Notes under the pieces: generated by a model
The model's database searches: none
The model's input: the letters and a program-made list of their open reading frames with translations, nothing else
What the model was told of the DNA's origin: nothing
Assembly: GCA_019321725.1 (NCBI GenBank)
Contig: CM033114.1
Location: 20,229,797 to 20,293,796 of the forward strand
Reading direction: 5' to 3'
Source of the DNA: Paulownia fortunei
Taxonomy: Eukaryota; Streptophyta; Magnoliopsida; Lamiales; Paulowniaceae
DNA: 64,000 nucleotides
Position numbers and translations under genes: made by a program
In this document: in pieces, positions 62,633 through 64,000 of the stretch
Numbering within the stretch: the first letter of the stretch is position 1
Layout of the letters: each line of letters opens with the position of its first letter

Positions 62633-62870
62633 TTACGTGTTGATTTCCTTCAAATAGATGTCCTCCACTCTCAGCAGCCCCTCTTTCATCGGCAAAGCCC
62701 ATTTGTGAATCTTCCATTTCTGCAAGCACAAAGGACCTTCAAGTTCTCCAAATTGGCATGGAATTGAACTAACTCTTGTTTTGATTTGCTGAAGTTCCCT
62801 GTATCTCAGTTTTTTCTCTACATCATCTTCCACTTTAGACCACCACCACTGTGCATCCTCTTCATATAAT
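62633..62870 (-). pseudogene. Unrecognised coding remnant or terminal exon, minus strand
   Basis: From about 62866 down, the minus strand reads EDAQWWWSKVEDDVEKKLRY, then RELQQIKTRVSSIPCQFGEL and EGPLCLQKWKIHKWALPMKE, ending LKEINT and a stop at 62633. The composition (Trp, Lys, Glu, few rare residues) looks like real protein, unlike the random frames around it, but I do not recognise the family. Upstream of EDAQ the frame hits stops, while the neighbouring frame reads KCPTDEDYMKR, so there is either a splice acceptor (AG near 62872) or a frameshift. No further exon is visible out to 64000, which favours a gene fragment. Confidence 0.45.
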
Positions 62871-62879
62871 CCTCATCAG

Positions 62880-64000
62880 TTGGACACTTTTCTCTAAGTA
62901 TTTGTCGTTACAAGCATATATATACCAGAAATTAGGGAGGGGCCTTTCGAAGTGGTGAGGAGCTGTATCTGAGGGAAAGGAATTTTTTTTTTTTATAAGG
63001 GTAGGTTGATTTTATAAAATCTACTCGGTAAAAATCGTGGCCTGACCATAGAGGACGAAAATGTCATTTCATGTAAATTTGCTCTGGAAAGAGAGAAATT
63101 GCTCTGGCATTATCAGCAGCCATTTTACATTGAACATATTTGTGAAAGTGCTTCAAAAATTGATATCCGTATTCTACTTTGACCCTCTTTTTTAAAGTAA
63201 TTGTTCAAAATGCCCATTAGTTTTGGGAGATCATTTTGCATTTTTTATGAAAAGTATACAATATGAAATTACTTCATTTAAAATGAGATAAAACATCTAT
63301 AAGATTTTAATTTTATGATTTAGCATTTTTCAGTTTCATTGCCTTGTATAAATAATAACAACATAATACAAATTAATTTACTTTATTTATACGAGTTTTA
63401 AAATAATTGTAATATTGTTAAAGTTAACTCGTCATTTGTTAAAATCTTCAAAAAACGACTTATCTAACAACAAAAATTAAGTAAAAGAGCTTGTTCTAAA
63501 TGTCAAATTAAAAACTAATTCACCTTAGCTTAATACTATCAAATTTAGAAAATTAAAAAGTAAAGTACAGAATAAAAATCACAGTGAAAAATGAAATAAT
63601 AAATTAACAAATGATATGTCTACAAATACAAAAAAATGATAAATTTAAAGTGTGTAAATAAGAAGATACCATCATGATTTGATTGGTAAAATTTTTACAC
63701 TTATCAAACACTTCTAGAGTTAAATGTTTACTCATTAGAGAAATCATATCAGTAAGACATAAAAATAGAGATTTAAAAGGAATATTTTTAGATAATTAAT
63801 TAAGTTATTAAGGAAATAAAAAAGAAAAAAAAGGTAAATTCAAAAGAAAACTTTTGTATTTGATTGGCCGCTATTTCAGTAGAAGAATAACTATTATATT
63901 TATTGATAAGTACATATTTTTATATTTATTTGTATCAATTCTTCTATATCTTCTTTGCTTAGTTCTTGTTAATAATAGGTTTTTATTAATGTTTTGTGTG
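62880..64000. other. AT-rich intergenic stretch
   Basis: No coding or classifiable repeat signal; simple A/T-rich DNA to the window end. Confidence 0.5.

Noticed and set aside
1..64000. CRISPR arrays, operons, bacterial-type elements
   Set aside because: The window is plant nuclear DNA with spliced genes; repeats seen are transposon-related or microsatellites with no spacer-repeat regularity.

Overview
The window is nuclear DNA of a flowering plant, most likely a eudicot. The intergenic DNA is AT-rich and full of transposon remnants. Genes have GT-AG introns, and the gene families (S-protein homologues, a plant-type METTL14/MTB, an At3g57120-like kinase, plant URB1) are plant ones. I cannot name the species.

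Region 1 (1-14,800) is a decaying tandem cluster of small secreted S-protein homologues (plant self-incompatibility S1 family), all on the minus strand. Two copies look intact (2335-2754, 8107-8544) and two are broken (1-161, cut by the window edge, and 13163-13560). The flanks are duplicated with the genes, so these are segmental duplications of about 5-6 kb. A LINE ORF2 remnant, a small CACTA-like element and a hAT-type MITE with a perfect 8-bp target duplication lie among the copies.

Region 2 (about 17,200-24,480, plus) is an MTB/METTL14-like m6A methyltransferase subunit gene with a 5'UTR intron and six coding exons. It reads through completely except for two one-base losses, each in a homopolymer run (C and G), which suggests sequence errors rather than a dead gene. 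Downstream (about 25,480-28,000, minus) is a degenerate Mutator-like (MULE) element with a G-rich pentamer expansion.

Region 3 (31,535-32,827, minus) is an intronless receptor-like cytoplasmic kinase that lacks the catalytic residues (a pseudokinase). A 1.2-kb hAT-type element sits about 20 bp upstream of its likely TATA box.

Region 4 (33,082-42,390) has no confident gene. It holds a tandem segmental duplication (copy A about 34,285-35,330; copy B from about 35,497) whose second copy was later split by a 1,097-bp CACTA-type element with a TTA target duplication and by a second insert of about 770 bp. It also holds a tRNA-derived SINE with a 15-bp target duplication and a 1.3-kb (TA)n-rich stretch.

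Region 5 (42,390-62,378, plus) is a URB1/NPA1-like 60S ribosome-biogenesis gene with 13 coding exons that join in frame to about 2,570 codons. Its promoter carries telo-boxes and site II motifs, typical of plant ribosome-biogenesis genes. The 3' end of exon 2, with its splice donor, is repeated twice in intron 2. Beyond it is an unrecognised minus-strand coding remnant (62,633-62,870), then AT-rich DNA with nothing further recognised.

The intact genes are independent housekeeping or signalling genes (RNA methylation, ribosome assembly, a putative signalling pseudokinase) plus a lineage-specific secreted-protein cluster. Nothing suggests they act as one pathway. I found no clearly new biological system. 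The most unusual structures are the duplicated splice donors in URB1, the dated transposon insertions inside segmental duplications, and the promoter-proximal hAT element.
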